A stretch of 64,000 nucleotides of DNA from Bradyrhizobium oligotrophicum S58 (GTDB lineage: Bacteria > Pseudomonadota > Alphaproteobacteria > Rhizobiales > Xanthobacteraceae), in NCBI RefSeq assembly GCF_000344805.1, contig NC_020453.1:1-64000 (forward strand), read 5' to 3'. Position 1 is the stretch's first letter, and every line of letters starts with the position of its first letter. Positions 11,130-20,044 of this stretch are shown here, piece by piece. The notes under the pieces are model-generated. The model ran no database searches and was not told the origin of the DNA. It worked only from the letters and a program-made list of their open reading frames with translations. A program made the position numbers and the translations under genes.

Positions 11130-12425
11130 ATGGCGCCCATTCAATACATCGTCGAGGGTGGTCACCGGCTCAAGGGCGCGATCGAGCCGTCCGGCAACAA
11201 GAACGCGGCGCTGCCGATCATCGCCGCCGCGCTGCTGACCGAGCATCCGGTGACGCTCGACAACGTACCGCGCATCCGCGACACCGAGACCCTGGTCGAG
11301 CTGATCCGCTCGGTCGGCGCCTCGGCCGAATGGCGCGGCCGCAACCGGCTCGCGATTCACGCCAAGGAGATCCGCGCCGCCGATCTCGATCCGGATCTGT
11401 GCATTCGCATCCGCGCCTCGATCCTGCTGGCCGGGCCCCTGCTCGCCCGCTGCGGCGAAGTGGCGCTGCCGCCGCCGGGCGGCGACGTGATTGGCCGCCG
11501 CCGCCTCGACACGCATTTCCTGGCCTTCGAGCAGCTCGGCGCCACCGTGACGGCGACCGACAAGATCGAGCTGCGCGCCTCCGGCCTGAAGGGCGCAGAC
11601 GTCTTCCTCGACGAGCCCAGCGTCACCGCAACCGAGAACGCGCTGGTCGCGGCGGTCGCAGCCCACGGCACGACTTACCTGCGCAACGCGGCCTCGGAGC
11701 CGCACGTGCAGGACCTCGCGCATTTCCTGGTCGCGCTCGGCGCCAACATCGAGGGCATCGGCACCAACACCATGGTGATCCACGGCGCCAGCACGTTGGG
11801 CCAGGCGAGCTATTCGATCCAGCCCGATCACATCGAGGTCGGCTCGCTGATCGGGCTCGCCGCCGTGACACGCTCGCCCCTGCGCATCGTGCGTGCCGGC
11901 ACCGAGCATCTGCGCTCGATCCGCATGGGCTTCGAGCGGCTCGGCATCGTCTGCGAGGTCGCCGGCGACGACTTGATCGTTCCGTCCGAGCAGACACTGA
12001 GGATCAAGGATGATTTCGGCGGCCACGTGCCGAAGCTGGAGGACCAGCCGTGGCCGGCCTTCCCCGCCGACCTGATGTCGATCGCGATCGTCACCGCCAC
12101 GCAATGCGAGGGCGTGGTCCTGATGTTCGAGAAGATGTTCGAGTCGCGGATGTTCTTCGTCGACAAGCTGATCTCGATGGGCGCGCGCATCGTGCTGTGC
12201 GACCCGCACCGCGCCATCGTCGCCGGCCCCAGCCGGCTGCGCGGCGCCCGCGTGGTGTCTCCCGACATCCGCGCCGGCATGGCCATGCTGCTCGCCGCGC
12301 TCTGCGCCGAGGGCACATCAAAGATCGACAACGCCGACCAGATCGAACGCGGCTACGAACGCATCGACGAACGGCTGAATGCGTTGGGCGCCAAGATCAC
12401 CCGCGTGCCGGAGCGCGGACGGTAG
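11130..12425 (+). CDS. murA: UDP-N-acetylglucosamine 1-carboxyvinyltransferase, Asp-type MurA
   Basis: MurA transfers enolpyruvate from PEP to UDP-GlcNAc in the first committed step of peptidoglycan synthesis. The protein is 431 aa with the two-domain EPSP-synthase fold; K24 and N25 of SGNKNAALPI match the UDP-GlcNAc/PEP site. The residue usually Cys in the catalytic loop (PGGCxIG in E. coli) is Asp here: PPPGGDVIGRRR, D119. Natural Cys-to-Asp MurA enzymes, as in Mycobacterium tuberculosis, are insensitive to fosfomycin. The call rests on overall similarity; a second Cys-type paralogue elsewhere in the genome cannot be excluded. Family B and A repeats follow directly. Confidence 0.93.
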   Translation: MAPIQYIVEGGHRLKGAIEPSGNKNAALPIIAAALLTEHPVTLDNVPRIRDTETLVELIRSVGASAEWRGRNRLAIHAKEIRAADLDPDLCIRIRASILLAGPLLARCGEVALPPPGGDVIGRRRLDTHFLAFEQLGATVTATDKIELRASGLKGADVFLDEPSVTATENALVAAVAAHGTTYLRNAASEPHVQDLAHFLVALGANIEGIGTNTMVIHGASTLGQASYSIQPDHIEVGSLIGLAAVTRSPLRIVRAGTEHLRSIRMGFERLGIVCEVAGDDLIVPSEQTLRIKDDFGGHVPKLEDQPWPAFPADLMSIAIVTATQCEGVVLMFEKMFESRMFFVDKLISMGARIVLCDPHRAIVAGPSRLRGARVVSPDIRAGMAMLLAALCAEGTSKIDNADQIERGYERIDERLNALGAKITRVPERGR

Positions 12426-12453
12426 ACATGGTCGGTCCGGCTATTCCCCCCGG

Positions 12454-12529
12454 CGTCATTGCGAGCACAGCGAAGCAATCCGGGAGCGTCGATGGGACTC
12501 TGGATTGCTTCGCTGCGCTCGCAATGACG
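12454..12529. repeat. Intergenic palindromic repeat, family B (copy 2)
   Basis: CGTCATTGCGAGC and GCTCGCAATGACG flank a palindromic centre with GAAGCAATCC and GGATTGCTTC arms. It matches the copy at 3951-4050. It begins 28 bp after the murA stop, so it could serve as transcription end or mRNA-stabilising hairpin. Confidence 0.88.
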
Positions 12530-12540
12530 AACTGATAAAT

Positions 12541-12612
12541 CGTACGGTGGCACGGCGCGAGCGGCATAGCGTACGAATTGAGATGGGATGGCGCGCCTTT
12601 GCCCACCCTACG
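12541..12612. repeat. Intergenic palindromic repeat, family A (copy 2)
   Basis: The right arm GCGCGCCTTTGCCCACCCTA and the following CG match the copy at 3859-3943 with one change. The left arm is more degenerate (CGTACGGTGGCACGG). The order of A and B is reversed relative to the dnaN-recF spacer. Confidence 0.78.
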
Positions 12613-12638
12613 CAGTCAACGCCAGCGGCGCAAAGCAA

Positions 12639-13097
12639 ATGGGGTTGATACGCAGATGGCTCTCCGGCCTCGTGCGCAGGCCATTGGAGCTGGACGACGT
12701 CTTCTTCGGGCGCCTCGTCTCGATGGGATCTTACTGGGAAGCGAGGCGGCCGTTTTCGCCCACACGAACCGAAATCGAGCTCTTCATCGATGCGCCCGGC
12801 GAACGGCAGCCTCCCAATCAACGACAGCGCGAATTCTTCGCGTGGGTCGAGCGCGACTACGCCGACATCATCAGGAATGTCGATCAGGTCGCGCGCCCCA
12901 TCCGTGAACGGTGGTTCCGAAAGCCGACCGAAGGCCCCTTCGAGGCGGAGTTCATCCTGAGCAGCTTTTCGATTCCGCTTCCGAGGGACGGCGCAGCCGG
13001 GTGGGAGATGTCTTTCGACTCGCGGACCGATCCTAATCACATCTTGGTCGTGGAGCTTCGTGGCGCAGAAGCCCTCGTCGCCCGCATGGATGGGTGA
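12639..13097 (+). CDS. Hypothetical protein
   Basis: This 152-aa protein is not recognised. The ATG at 12639 (MGLIRRWLSGLVRRPLELDD) was chosen because the 17 upstream residues of the frame are translated from a family A repeat. It is acidic and aromatic-rich, with no signal peptide, membrane segment or obvious catalytic motif. DDVFFGRLVSMGSYWEARR reads like a small DUF domain of the immunity/SMI kind, but I cannot name one. It stands alone between the murA repeats and a DUF2867 gene. Confidence 0.65.
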   Translation: MGLIRRWLSGLVRRPLELDDVFFGRLVSMGSYWEARRPFSPTRTEIELFIDAPGERQPPNQRQREFFAWVERDYADIIRNVDQVARPIRERWFRKPTEGPFEAEFILSSFSIPLPRDGAAGWEMSFDSRTDPNHILVVELRGAEALVARMDG

Positions 13098-13300
13098 CAC
13101 CTCGCAACGATGGCCGAGAAAACCTCAGGATCGGCAAAGGCACGCCGGCACCGTCCCGACTGATGCACGATGGTTCTCGCGTCGCGCCCATCGCGCTGCG
13201 CGCGACGGCCAACGGCGGACACGCGCTGGCTTCGCGGACGCGCGCGTGCGATGATGCTTCGCAGGATGGGGACATCCATGACATGTGAGGCTCACTGCTC

Positions 13301-13780
13301 ATGATCATCAGCGAGATCACTCCCGACGTCGACCGCAACAAATGGCTCGCTGGCGCGGACTTTGCCGATGCCTTCCGCATCACGATCGACGGCCCGGCCG
13401 TCGATGCCCGCACGGCGGCCGAGCGCATGCTTGGTCACGCGCCCTGGTGGATGACCGCGCTGCTGACGCTCCGGAATCTGCTGGTCAGGCCTTTCGGGCT
13501 GAAGACATCGGGCGCGGACGCACGAGACCCGCGTCCCCTGATCGGAGTCTTTCCGATCATCGACGAAACGCCGCCACGGATCGTGCTCGGCTTTGACGAC
13601 AAGCATCTCGACTTCCGGGTCCTCGTCGACGCCTCGTCCCATGGCAGAACATCGCAGGTCACAGCAACAACCCTGGTGCAGACCCACAATGCGCTCGGCC
13701 GCGTCTATCTCACCGTCATCACGCCGTTTCATCGCCTCGTCGTCAAGGCGATGCTCCGGCAGATCGCGGCGGCCGCCTGA
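13301..13780 (+). CDS. DUF2867 family protein
   Basis: The 159-aa product matches the DUF2867 pattern: ADFADAFRI near the N-terminus, a central FPIIDETPPRIVLGFDDKHLDFR strand pair (split here by the fold's turn), and the C-terminal TPFHRLVVKAMLRQI. The fold is probably START/SRPBCC-like; the biological role is unknown. Members are often found next to or fused with NAD(P)-binding epimerase-like proteins, but none adjoins it here. The gene starts with ATG at 13301; no strong ribosome site is visible. A long dispersed repeat follows after 150 bp. Confidence 0.8.
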   Translation: MIISEITPDVDRNKWLAGADFADAFRITIDGPAVDARTAAERMLGHAPWWMTALLTLRNLLVRPFGLKTSGADARDPRPLIGVFPIIDETPPRIVLGFDDKHLDFRVLVDASSHGRTSQVTATTLVQTHNALGRVYLTVITPFHRLVVKAMLRQIAAAA

Positions 13781-13929
13781 TCACGCCCAAGCCTTTCGCT
13801 CTCCCCTCACGCGGTCACTGCACGCGCAGCGAAGCAATCCGGCGCTCCGCCGCGGAGACGATGGCGCGTGCTTCGCTGCGCTCGCGTTGAACCGCGGATC
13901 TATCTGGGCCCGGCCATCTTTTCGGGCTG

Positions 13930-14415
13930 ATGTTTTTCCGAACTTTTCGCTTGCTTTTATTCCGAAAGTCAGAAATACTGCCGCCATCCCGTCCTCATGA
14001 GAGGGGCGCTTCGCGGTCGTCACGGACGTTGAGGGCGGGGATGCGGTGGGCGCGGCGCTCACAGCGTGCACTCGGTTCACCGAGGCTGGCGCGTGGACGA
14101 ATGAGCTGCCGCGTACGGCGAAAGCGTATGGTCCTGACCTCCCGACGCTGAGGTCAAGCCGGCGGGGATGATGATCCGCAGGCGACGGGGGCAAGAAAGC
14201 CCGGTCCCCGGGGAGAGTACGTATAAGTCGTTCCAACCATCGCGCGGGGAATGCCGGGATGTCTCGGCTGAACCTGTGGTTCCTGCCGCCAGCATTTTTT
14301 TCAGCTGGCGGGCCATGGGTGCGGCCAGCGCCCGGCATTCCCCGCGCCCTCTCTATTCCATGAGGGCCACGACGATGCATCCCTCGGGCGCGCCTGCGCC
14401 GCGAGAATGCGAGCC
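13930..14415 (+). repeat. Dispersed structured element, family C (copy 1)
   Basis: This stretch is homologous, end to end, to the reverse complement of about 23610-24055. For example 14181-14217 matches 23797-23833 at 35 of 37 positions. It contains a perfect 17-bp inverted repeat (14242-14258 with 14331-14347) enclosing a second 8-bp hairpin (14286-14293 with 14304-14311). Stem positions differ between the copies by compensatory changes. Reading frames crossing it give low-complexity translations and are not believed. I recall related long intergenic repeats in Bradyrhizobium genomes, but cannot check this. Confidence 0.85.
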
Positions 14416-14448
14416 GATGCCGGCAATCGTTCAACATGGCTGAGAGCT

Positions 14449-14467
14449 GATGACGATCGTCGTCATC
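14449..14467. other. Short perfect hairpin or operator upstream of the MATE gene
   Basis: GATGACGA and TCGTCATC are exact complements around TCG. It lies 119 bp before the MATE start, in the non-repeat part of the upstream region. It could be a dimeric repressor site; no adjacent regulator gene is seen. Confidence 0.4.
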
Positions 14468-14571
14468 GCGATCGGACGCATCGGCGACACCGCTGCGCTG
14501 CGCCGATCGTGGTGCGCGCAGCGCGACTGCCTCGATGAGGGGGCGTGATGTGCACGACGCAACGAGGACTG

Positions 14572-14577
14572 CTATAG
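14572..14577 (+). promoter_or_regulatory. Possible -10 box 8 bases before the MATE start
   Basis: CTATAG lies so close to the ATG at 14586 that transcription would begin at or next to the start codon. No Shine-Dalgarno site is present. The same layout (GCTATAG, then ATG) is seen before murJ at 39331-39345. No good -35 partner was found. Confidence 0.4.
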
Positions 14578-14585
14578 CCTCGCTC

Positions 14586-15971
14586 ATGACCTCCACAGCC
14601 GGAACCAACCACGCGCCGCGGCCGGTGACGCCGACGCCTCCCCTCGCGCTCGAGCTCTGGGACACGATCCGGCTCGCCGCGCCGATGGCGCTGACGCAGC
14701 TGTCGCAGATCGCGATGATGTCGACCGACCTCGCCTTCATCGGCCGGCTCGGCGGCGATGCCGTGGCGGCGGCCGCGTTGGCCGGCACAGTCTACTTCGT
14801 CGGCTCGACCTTCGGCATGGGCCTGATGTCCGCGGTGGCGCCGCTGGCCGCGCAGGCGTTCGGCGCCGCGGATGCTGCACTGGTGCGGCGCGCGCTCCGC
14901 GTTGGATTGTGGGCCGGTCTCCTCATCGCGCTGCCGATCATGCTGATCGCACTGAACGGCGAGACCATCCTGCTCGCGCTGGGACAGGCCCCGGGCGTGG
15001 CGCATCTCGCGCAACACTATCTGTCCGGCCTCGCCTGGGGCATCGCGCCGATGCTGTGGTTCCTGGCGCTGCGCAGCTTCATGGGCGCGGTCAACCGCCC
15101 CGAGCCGGTGCTCTGGATCACACTGATCGCGATCCCGCTCAACGCGCTGCTGGTCTATCCGCTGCTGTACGGCCATTGGGGGTTTCCGCGGCTGGGCCTG
15201 ACCGGCGTCGGCCTCGCGACCTCGCTGGTCAATGCCGGCACGTTCCTCGCCGGGTTCGGGATCGCGACGTTCCGTCCACCATTTCGCGACTATCGGGTGC
15301 TGGCGCAGCTGGGACACGTCGACTGGCGATTGATGCGGCAGCTCCTCATCCTCGGCGCGCCGATCTCGCTGTCGTTCCTGCTCGAATACGGTCTGTTCTC
15401 GGCAGCCGCAATCCTGATGGGACTGATCAGCACGCCCGCGCTCGCCGCGCATCAGATCGCACTGCAGATCACGGCGATCCTGTTCATGGTGCCGTTCGGA
15501 ATCAGCATGGCCGCGACCGTGCGCGTCGGCCACGCCGCCGGACGCAGTGACGCGACCGGCATTCGCCGCGCCGGCCTGATGGCGATGCTGCTCGGGCTCA
15601 TCCTCGCGGTGCTGTTCACGCTCGGCATCGTCATTGCGCGCCACGACATCGTACAGCTGTTTCTCGGCGCCGGCATTTCCGACGCCGAAGCGACGGCGGC
15701 ACTCGCCGCCACGCTGCTGCTCGTCGGCACCACTTTCTTCATCACCGACGCGCTGCAGACCATCGCGGTTGGCGCACTGCGCGGCATCAAGGACACACGG
15801 GTGCCGCTGCTGCTCGCCGTGCTCGGCTACTGGCTGATCGGCTTTCCCGCCTCTTATGTGCTCGGCCTGCACACCGCGCTCGGCGCGGTCGGGATCTGGA
15901 TCGGCCTGTCGATCGGCACCACCATCTACGCCGCGCTTCTGGTGGTGCGCTTTCTGCGGCTGACCCGATGA
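14586..15971 (+). CDS. MATE family efflux transporter
   Basis: The 461-aa inner-membrane protein has about 12 hydrophobic segments, as in MATE exporters of the NorM branch, which expel cationic drugs or metabolites by sodium or proton antiport. Supporting motifs are the N-terminal LAAPMALTQLSQIAMMSTDL and the second-half repeat LILGAPISLSFLLEYGLFS. The substrate is unknown. The ATG at 14586 (MTSTAGTN) follows a possible -10 box directly. It converges with the FUSC gene; only 5 bp separate the two stops. Confidence 0.93.
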   Translation: MTSTAGTNHAPRPVTPTPPLALELWDTIRLAAPMALTQLSQIAMMSTDLAFIGRLGGDAVAAAALAGTVYFVGSTFGMGLMSAVAPLAAQAFGAADAALVRRALRVGLWAGLLIALPIMLIALNGETILLALGQAPGVAHLAQHYLSGLAWGIAPMLWFLALRSFMGAVNRPEPVLWITLIAIPLNALLVYPLLYGHWGFPRLGLTGVGLATSLVNAGTFLAGFGIATFRPPFRDYRVLAQLGHVDWRLMRQLLILGAPISLSFLLEYGLFSAAAILMGLISTPALAAHQIALQITAILFMVPFGISMAATVRVGHAAGRSDATGIRRAGLMAMLLGLILAVLFTLGIVIARHDIVQLFLGAGISDAEATAALAATLLLVGTTFFITDALQTIAVGALRGIKDTRVPLLLAVLGYWLIGFPASYVLGLHTALGAVGIWIGLSIGTTIYAALLVVRFLRLTR

Positions 15972-15976
15972 AGAGC

Positions 15977-17119
15977 TCAGGCACCGGCCGTATCGGACGA
16001 CTCTCCCGGCCCCGGCCGATGCGCCTTGCCGGGCGACGCACCGGCCCATTCGGCGACGACGCGCTCGAGATCGATCAGGTTCTGCCGCATCTGCTCGAGC
16101 GAGAAGCCGAGCGCGAAGAAGCGTTCGGCGGCGTCGCCCGGCAGGCCCCGCGTGAGGCCGTCGCTGCGGACAGTGGCGACCTCCTCGGCATAGGCTTTGA
16201 CCGCAACATGGATCGGCCAGATCGGCGGCGGGCCGGAGCCGTTGCGAATGGCCGCGGCGCAGCCGCGCAGGTAGCTCGCGATCGCGTCGCTGACTCGCGT
16301 CACCGGTCCCGACAGACGCGCCTGCAGCTCGGAAGGCAGCGGCACCACGGAGGCACGGCCGATCATCACGACGTCGTGGCGCAGGCGCAGGATCGTCCGC
16401 AGCAGCGGTCCAGTGTCGGCGCCGGACGACAGCCGCGCCGAGCGCTCGCGCTCGGCCTCCGCACCGGTCGCGTTCAGCTCGGTCAGTGCGGTGCCGATGC
16501 CGTCCTGGATCCGATGCAGCGCGTCGTTGTCGCGGCCGCGCGACAGGCCCGCCAGGAGCTCGGTCATCGCCGCGGCGATCAGTTCGAGCAGGCGCCCCGC
16601 CGCGCTGCGCATCTGCACATGCGCGCGCGACGGCAGCACGATGAACGACACGGCAAGCCCGGTGAGCGCGCCAACTGCGACCTCGAACACGCGGTCGATC
16701 GCCGAGCCCAGCGGATCGAGATGACCCATGGTCGGCACCAGCAGCACGATGACCGCCGTCACCGTGGCCGCGTTCAAGCTGGGATTGAGGGCGGCGACGA
16801 AGGCGAGCGGCGTCACCGCCAGGATCAGCATGCCGAGCAGCTGCAGCTCGCCCGAATGCGGAATGAACACCGTGATGGCGCCGCCATAGATCGCGCCGCC
16901 GATGGTGCCGAACATGTAGTCGCGCGTCGCCTTCAGGGAGCGCCCGACGCTGCCTTGGGTCACGATCAGCGAGGTCAGCACCGCCCACAACGGCAGCTTC
17001 AGCTGGAGGGCCGTCGCGATGGCGAAGGCGAGCGTTGCAGCCACCGTGCCGCGGACCGCCAGCGACATCTGCGCCTTGCGGCCGCGCATCCGGCCGAACA
17101 GCTTCTTGAGCGACTCCAT
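15977..17119 (-). CDS. FUSC family inner-membrane protein
   Basis: The 380-aa protein has a hydrophobic N-terminal half with six likely membrane segments (residues about 20-190, including LPLWAVLTSLIVTQGSVGRS) and a soluble helical C-terminal half. This is the one-module form of the fusaric-acid-resistance/aromatic-acid-exporter superfamily. A role in small-molecule efflux is inferred from the family. The ATG at 17119 (MESLKKLFGRM) has a GAGGTGAGAG ribosome site. It is transcribed towards the MATE gene and away from the MmgE/PrpD gene. Confidence 0.87.
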   Translation of the reverse strand: MESLKKLFGRMRGRKAQMSLAVRGTVAATLAFAIATALQLKLPLWAVLTSLIVTQGSVGRSLKATRDYMFGTIGGAIYGGAITVFIPHSGELQLLGMLILAVTPLAFVAALNPSLNAATVTAVIVLLVPTMGHLDPLGSAIDRVFEVAVGALTGLAVSFIVLPSRAHVQMRSAAGRLLELIAAAMTELLAGLSRGRDNDALHRIQDGIGTALTELNATGAEAERERSARLSSGADTGPLLRTILRLRHDVVMIGRASVVPLPSELQARLSGPVTRVSDAIASYLRGCAAAIRNGSGPPPIWPIHVAVKAYAEEVATVRSDGLTRGLPGDAAERFFALGFSLEQMRQNLIDLERVVAEWAGASPGKAHRPGPGESSDTAGA

Positions 17120-17237
17120 CGATCTCTCACCTCGAAAGCACCATCGCGGCCAGCATGGCAGCCTCCCACCGGGCCAGGCCGGCTTGAAAGGCGGAATCAG
17201 TCTGCCTACGCTGTTGTCAACAATGCGAGGAAACACG

Positions 17238-18608
17238 ATGGCCCAGGAAACCGCAACGCTCGCCGCCTATGTCGCCGGGCTGAAATATGACGATATCCCG
17301 CCCGAGGTGCTCGACCGCGCCAAGGTGCTGACCCTCGACTTTCTCGGCAGCGCGATCCGCGCCCGGCGCGAAGCGGAATCGACGCCGTCGGTGGTGAAGA
17401 TGCTGGCGGCGCTGAAGCTGGATTCGGCGGGCGAGGCGACCGTGTTCGGCGATTCCCGCACGTGGACGCCGGCGGTAGCGGCGCTGCTCAACGGCACCAT
17501 GGGGCATTCGCTCGACTTCGACGATACCCACGCCGATTCCTCGCTGCATCCGAGTGCGCCGGTGGTGCCGGCCGCTTTCGCCATCGGCGAAATGGTCGGC
17601 GCCTCCGGCCGCGACGTGCTGACCGCTGTTGTCGCCGGCTACGAGGTGTGCTGCCGGCTCGGCAATGCGCTCGACCCGACCTCGCATTATGCCCGCGGTT
17701 TCCACCCGACCGCGACCGCCGGCACCTATGGCGCGGCGGCCGCCGCCGGAAAACTGTTCGGCCTGTCGGAGCAGCAGCTGATCTACGCCTTCGGCGTCTC
17801 CGGCAGCCAGGCCGCGGGCTCGCTGCAATTCCTGGTCAACGGCGCCTGGAACAAACGCTATCAGGTCGGGGCGTCCGCCATGAACGGCGTGATCGCGGCG
17901 ACGCTCGCGAAGAACGATTTCGTCGGCGCGATCGAATCCGTCGAGGGCAAGCACGGCCTGCTGGTCGGCTACACCGACACGCCGCATCGGGACAAGGCGG
18001 TGGCGGGACTCGGCACCACCTATGAGACGATGAAGATCGGCGTGAAGCCGTATCCGAGCTGTCGCTACACGCATGCGGCGATCGACGCCATCGTGGCGCT
18101 GCGCCGGGAGCACAATCTGACGCCGGACCAGGTCAAGCGCGTCGAGATCGGCCTGCATCGCAACGGCATCACCTTGACCGGCGACGCCGCCACCAAGCGC
18201 CATCCGACCTCGATCGTCGGCGGCCAGTTCTCGATGTTCTTCACCGGCGCGCTGGCGCTCGACCAGGGCCGCTTCGGCTGGGACGACTACGTCAGGCTCG
18301 GCGACAAGGCGATCAATGCGCTCGCCGACAAGTTCGATGTCGTCCAGGACGACAAGCTGGAGGTGGGCCGCAGCCATCCGTTCGGCGCGCGCGTCACCAT
18401 CACCACCGAAGACGGCGTGCATGAGCGGCTGCACGACGATCCCTCGGGCGAGCCGACCTCGTTCCCCTCGGCGCAGGCCATGAGCGACAAGTTCATCACC
18501 CTGGCGCGGCCGGTGCTGAGCAGCCGCGCGCAAGACTTTGCCGACGCGATCCTGTCGCTGGAGCGGTTCGAGCGTGTTGAACAGGCGACGGCCTTGGGGA
18601 GAGCATAG
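17238..18608 (+). CDS. MmgE/PrpD family protein
   Basis: The 456-aa protein belongs to the 2-methylcitrate dehydratase/iminodisuccinate epimerase family. Characteristic segments are GHSLDFDDTH near residues 92-101, FHPTATAGTYGAAAAAGKLF, and KPYPSCRYTHAAIDA. The exact substrate cannot be read from sequence; no prpB or prpC neighbours are present, so a methylcitrate-cycle role is not supported here. ATG 17238 has a GAGGAAA ribosome site. The promoter lies in the 118-bp divergent gap shared with the FUSC gene. Confidence 0.9.
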   Translation: MAQETATLAAYVAGLKYDDIPPEVLDRAKVLTLDFLGSAIRARREAESTPSVVKMLAALKLDSAGEATVFGDSRTWTPAVAALLNGTMGHSLDFDDTHADSSLHPSAPVVPAAFAIGEMVGASGRDVLTAVVAGYEVCCRLGNALDPTSHYARGFHPTATAGTYGAAAAAGKLFGLSEQQLIYAFGVSGSQAAGSLQFLVNGAWNKRYQVGASAMNGVIAATLAKNDFVGAIESVEGKHGLLVGYTDTPHRDKAVAGLGTTYETMKIGVKPYPSCRYTHAAIDAIVALRREHNLTPDQVKRVEIGLHRNGITLTGDAATKRHPTSIVGGQFSMFFTGALALDQGRFGWDDYVRLGDKAINALADKFDVVQDDKLEVGRSHPFGARVTITTEDGVHERLHDDPSGEPTSFPSAQAMSDKFITLARPVLSSRAQDFADAILSLERFERVEQATALGRA

Positions 18609-18616
18609 CGGATGCA

Positions 18617-20044
18617 TCACTCGGAGCTGAGGGCCTCGATCTTTCCATGCGTCGCCCCCACGACGTCGCTGACGAGCTGCGCCACGCCATCGGCCTCCGG
18701 CGGCCAGTTCACGGTGCGGCCGAAGCGCGCGATGACGAGGCGCTCGGAGGGAATGACGATGACATACTGGCCGAGCGTGCCCTTGGCGAAGAAGGCGTCG
18801 CGTGGCCAACCGTGGGAGATGCGGTAATTGGCACCAAAGCTGTCGCCGCGATTGGTCCAGAAGCCGGCGCCGAGGCCGACGAAGGCGTTTGGTGTCGGCG
18901 TGGCGACGTAGTCCACCCAGCCGGCAGGCAGGATGCGCCGGCCGGCAATGACGCCGTCGTCGAGATAGAGCTGGCCGAGCCGGGCCCAGTCGCGTGCCGG
19001 CGCCAGCATCTGGCTGGATCCCTCGGGCGTTCCGGCGGCGTCGAACTCGAGGGTGACGTTACGCATGCCGAGCGGATCGAACAGCTCGCGATGCGCAAAG
19101 CGAAGGACATTCGCCGCACTGCCGCCGGCGGCGTCGCGGACGAGATGAGAGAGGATGATGGTGTTCCCGTCGTGATAGTTCGAGACTGTCCCAGGCGTGG
19201 TTTCGAGCGGCATGGATTCGGCGAAAGCCGCGCGATCGCGTTCGATGAATTTCATCCTGTTGACCGGCTCGAGCGCCGACAACAACGAGGCCTGCAGCGA
19301 GCTGCCGAGCGCGAGCCCCGCGGTGTGGCGCAGCAGCTGATCGATGGTGATGGCGTAGCGCGGATCGCTGTCGCTCTGCCACGCAGCGACCGGCGCAGGC
19401 GTGTGCAGTGACAGCCTGCCCTGGCGGACGAGAATGCCGATCAGTGTCGCGGTCGTCGACTTGGTCGCGGAGAAGCCGAGCAATGGCGTGTCGATGGAAA
19501 TCCCTTCGGCATAGCGCTCGGCGATGACCTTGCCATCCTTCATCACCAGGATTGCATGGGTGCGCCGGAACGGCGGCGCCTCCGGCTCGGCAAAGGCGCG
19601 ATCGAGCGCCGCGGCGAGCGCTGGCGTGGCCGGCGCAACGACGCGCGGCGGGGCGATGTCGGGCAGCAGGGCCGGCTGCGCCTGAGACGGCCGGACCGCC
19701 GGCCAATCCTCGCCCTCGCCATGCTCCATGTGGCAGCCGAGCTTGTCGCGATACACGGCACGGCTGCGGCCGAGCCCGAGCAGGGTGACGGTGACGTCCT
19801 TGGCCGCGCGATCCACCCGGACATCCATCGCCCAGCTCAGCAGGCCCGCGCCGGGCATCGCAGCCTGGGTCTCCGTCAGCACGCGGTCCGGGTCGAGCCC
19901 GGAGACGAAGGTCTCCGAGCACAGCACGCTGGCAATGAAGCCGGTGGCTACCTTCGGCACGTCGCGGGCGCGGGCGACGCCAAAGGCCAGGACGGTCAGC
20001 GCGGTGGTGGTGATGGAAACGAGCAGCAGGCGGCGGCGGGTCAT
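18617..20044 (-). CDS. Exported serine hydrolase, class C beta-lactamase fold
   Basis: This 475-aa protein starts at ATG 20044 (MTRRRLLLVS), giving an N-terminal signal or anchor segment of about 25 residues ending ARARD. The penicillin-binding fold has SATK as the SxxK nucleophile motif and SNYHDGN as the YxN motif. The family includes esterases, 6-aminohexanoate-oligomer hydrolases and D-aminopeptidases; which activity applies is unknown. A unique N-terminal region of about 130 residues precedes the catalytic domain. It converges with the MmgE/PrpD gene, with 8 bp between stops. Confidence 0.9.
   Translation of the reverse strand: MTRRRLLLVSITTTALTVLAFGVARARDVPKVATGFIASVLCSETFVSGLDPDRVLTETQAAMPGAGLLSWAMDVRVDRAAKDVTVTLLGLGRSRAVYRDKLGCHMEHGEGEDWPAVRPSQAQPALLPDIAPPRVVAPATPALAAALDRAFAEPEAPPFRRTHAILVMKDGKVIAERYAEGISIDTPLLGFSATKSTTATLIGILVRQGRLSLHTPAPVAAWQSDSDPRYAITIDQLLRHTAGLALGSSLQASLLSALEPVNRMKFIERDRAAFAESMPLETTPGTVSNYHDGNTIILSHLVRDAAGGSAANVLRFAHRELFDPLGMRNVTLEFDAAGTPEGSSQMLAPARDWARLGQLYLDDGVIAGRRILPAGWVDYVATPTPNAFVGLGAGFWTNRGDSFGANYRISHGWPRDAFFAKGTLGQYVIVIPSERLVIARFGRTVNWPPEADGVAQLVSDVVGATHGKIEALSSE

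Noticed and set aside
13098..13300. Small frame of about 64 codons between the hypothetical and DUF2867 genes
   Set aside because: It has no start context or domain, and its Arg/Ala/Ser-rich translation looks like intergenic DNA.
13781..14788. Minus-strand frame of 335 codons covering repeat C1
   Set aside because: Its translation comes from the dispersed repeat and the 5' end of the MATE gene in antisense; fragments of such repeats are a known source of false hypothetical proteins.
14463..16988. Minus-strand open frame of 841 codons
   Set aside because: It runs antisense to the MATE gene and out of frame through the FUSC gene; its Arg/Gln/Asp/His-rich translation has no membrane or domain pattern, while both real genes do.
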